Source of the DNA: Pseudomonas defluvii | Lineage (GTDB): Bacteria; Pseudomonadota; Gammaproteobacteria; Pseudomonadales; Pseudomonadaceae | Direction: 5' to 3' | Length of the DNA: 34,977 nt | Assembly: GCF_001695625.1 (NCBI RefSeq) | Contig: NZ_MBPN01000054.1 | Coordinates: forward strand, 1 to 34,977 | In this document: piece after piece, positions 33,514 to 34,977 of the stretch | Position numbering within the stretch: position 1 is the first letter of the stretch | How the letters are laid out: each line of letters begins with the position of its first letter | Made by a program: the position numbers and the translations under genes | Notes under the pieces: model-generated | Seen by the model: the letters and a program-made list of their open reading frames with translations, nothing else | What the model was told of the DNA's origin: nothing | Databases searched by the model: none

Positions 33514-34977
33514 ATGAGTGTAAGCAACCCAACCCTGATCACCTTCGTGATCTACATCTTGGCGATGGTGCTGATCGGCTTCATGGCCTATCGCTCCACC
33601 AACAACCTTTCCGACTACATTCTGGGCGGCCGCAGCCTGGGTAGCGTGGTAACCGCGCTCTCGGCGGGTGCCTCGGACATGAGCGGCTGGCTGCTGATGG
33701 GCCTGCCAGGCGCGATCTACATGTCGGGTCTGTCGGAGGTCTGGATCGCTATCGGCCTGATCATCGGTGCCTACTTGAACTGGCTGTTCGTTGCCGGGCG
33801 CCTGCGTGTTCAAACCGAATACAACGGTGACGCGCTGACCCTGCCGGACTACTTCACCAGCCGTTTTGAAGACAAGAGCGGCCTGCTGCGGATCATCTCC
33901 GCGGTGGTGATTCTGGTGTTCTTCACAATCTACTGTGCTTCCGGCATCGTTGCAGGTGCCCGTCTGTTCGAAAGCACCTTCGGCATGTCCTATGAAACTG
34001 CCCTGTGGGCAGGTGCAGCCGCCACGATCGCCTACACCTTTGTTGGTGGTTTCCTGGCTGTGAGCTGGACCGATACCGTTCAGGCGACCCTGATGATCTT
34101 CGCGCTGATTCTGACGCCGATCATTGTTCTGCTCGCCACCGGTGGCGTCGATACGACCTTCCTGGCCATCGAAGCGCAAGACCCGGCGAACTTCGACATG
34201 CTCAAAGGCACTACCTTTATCGGCATCATCTCGCTGATGGGCTGGGGTCTGGGTTACTTTGGTCAGCCGCACATCCTGGCGCGCTTCATGGCGGCAGATT
34301 CGGTCAAGTCGATCGCCAAGGCCCGCCGTATCTCCATGACCTGGATGATTCTGTGCCTGGTCGGTACCTGTGCCGTCGGTTTCTTCGGTATTGCCTACTT
34401 CTCGGCGCACCCTGATCTGGCCGGTCCTGTGACCGAGAACCATGAGCGTGTGTTCATCGAACTGGCCAAAATCCTGTTCAACCCATGGATCGCAGGCGTG
34501 CTGCTGTCGGCTATTCTGGCTGCCGTAATGAGCACCCTGAGCTGCCAGCTGCTGGTGTGCTCCAGTGCGTTGACCGAAGACTTCTACAAGGCTTTCCTGC
34601 GCAAGAGTGCTTCGCAGCTTGAGCTGGTCTGGGTCGGTCGTCTGATGGTGCTGGCCGTAGCGCTGATTGCGATTGGCATCGCCGCCAACCCTGAGAACAA
34701 GGTCCTGGGCCTGGTGAGCTATGCCTGGGCGGGCTTCGGCGCTGCCTTCGGTCCTGTGGTACTGATCTCCGTACTGTGGAAAGGCATGACCCGTAATGGT
34801 GCGCTGGCCGGTATCCTGGTCGGTGCGATTACCGTGGTTGTCTGGAAGCATTTCGCCCTGCTGGGTCTGTACGAAATCATCCCGGGCTTCATCCTGGGCG
34901 CCCTGGCAATCCTGCTGGTCAGCACCCTGGGTCGTCCGTCGCAAGGTATGGTTGCCCGTTTTGAGAAGGCCGACGAG
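33514..34977 (+). CDS. putP: Sodium/proline symporter (3' end cut by window)
   Basis: 488 codons are open to the last base of the window (final codon GAG) with no stop, so only the last few residues are missing. The protein belongs to the sodium:solute symporter family and imports proline with Na+. The start MSVSNPTLITFVIYILAM leads to the family hallmarks YILGGRSLG, ALSAGASDMSGWLLMGLPGA, NWLFVAGRLRV, FVGGFLAVSWTDTVQA and GYFGQPHILARFMAA. The stretch LLSAILAAVMSTLSCQLLV lines the Na+ site in relatives. About 12-13 membrane segments are present. It diverges from putA, and both are expected to be repressed by PutA when proline is absent. AGGGCG lies nine bases before the ATG. Confidence 0.97.
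   Translation, partial: MSVSNPTLITFVIYILAMVLIGFMAYRSTNNLSDYILGGRSLGSVVTALSAGASDMSGWLLMGLPGAIYMSGLSEVWIAIGLIIGAYLNWLFVAGRLRVQTEYNGDALTLPDYFTSRFEDKSGLLRIISAVVILVFFTIYCASGIVAGARLFESTFGMSYETALWAGAAATIAYTFVGGFLAVSWTDTVQATLMIFALILTPIIVLLATGGVDTTFLAIEAQDPANFDMLKGTTFIGIISLMGWGLGYFGQPHILARFMAADSVKSIAKARRISMTWMILCLVGTCAVGFFGIAYFSAHPDLAGPVTENHERVFIELAKILFNPWIAGVLLSAILAAVMSTLSCQLLVCSSALTEDFYKAFLRKSASQLELVWVGRLMVLAVALIAIGIAANPENKVLGLVSYAWAGFGAAFGPVVLISVLWKGMTRNGALAGILVGAITVVVWKHFALLGLYEIIPGFILGALAILLVSTLGRPSQGMVARFEKADE

Noticed and set aside
33090..33644. 184-codon open frame across the put control region
   Set aside because: It runs out of frame into putP and covers the operator hexamers; not protein-like.
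33481..34944. 487-codon open frame opposite putP
   Set aside because: It is antisense to a complete symporter reading frame; low-complexity Gln/Asp/His shadow.

Overview
This window is core chromosome of a fluorescent-type Pseudomonas (putida/fluorescens lineage). Three things point there: the gene order putP / putA ... fba - pgk - epd - tkt / ArsR-methyltransferase - metK - ligB, high GC with strong third-position bias, and pseudomonad REP elements of the 'GAGCTGGCTTGCCTGCGA' type. I see no rRNA, tRNA, CRISPR array, transposase, integrase or prophage. The assignment rests on recognised protein families and remembered synteny; no search was run.

Layout. Positions 1-140 are a REP cluster. An EamA-type permease and a MAPEG membrane protein (251-1499, +) converge on mltA (-). 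A cytochrome c'-like lipoprotein (+) faces DUF1090 and ligB (-). metK (-) ends in a clear terminator and is preceded, 20 bp upstream, by a fused ArsR-DNA-binding/SAM-methyltransferase protein. A perfect 30-bp inverted repeat lies just upstream of that pair. Reading the other way, tkt, epd, pgk, two small lipoproteins and fba (8046-14235) form the central-carbon block. It supplies gluconeogenesis, pentose-phosphate exchange and erythrose-4-phosphate oxidation for PLP synthesis, and closes with a terminator.

14450-22383 holds a REC-PAS-GGDEF-EAL response regulator with an altered EAL site, a YgjP-type zinc peptidase plus a small winged-helix protein, an ElaA-like acetyltransferase, an orphan periplasmic solute-binding protein, a YccS/FUSC membrane protein and a YhiN-type flavoprotein. 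Next comes a minus-strand run tldD-like, tldE-like, MFS exporter, dbpA (28175 down to 22481). An orphan AT-richer membrane-protein gene sits at 28488-28931.

The right end is the proline-catabolism locus: putA (-) and putP (+, cut by the window end) diverge from a 479-bp control region. That region carries six exact copies of GTTGCA/TGCAAC, the hexamer known for the PutA ribbon-helix-helix domain, and an unexplained 11-bp-arm inverted repeat.

Most of the window is ordinary core genome. The best candidates for something less described are the ArsR-methyltransferase/metK autoregulatory module, the second TldD/TldE-like pair with a co-directional exporter, and the lower-GC orphan membrane protein.
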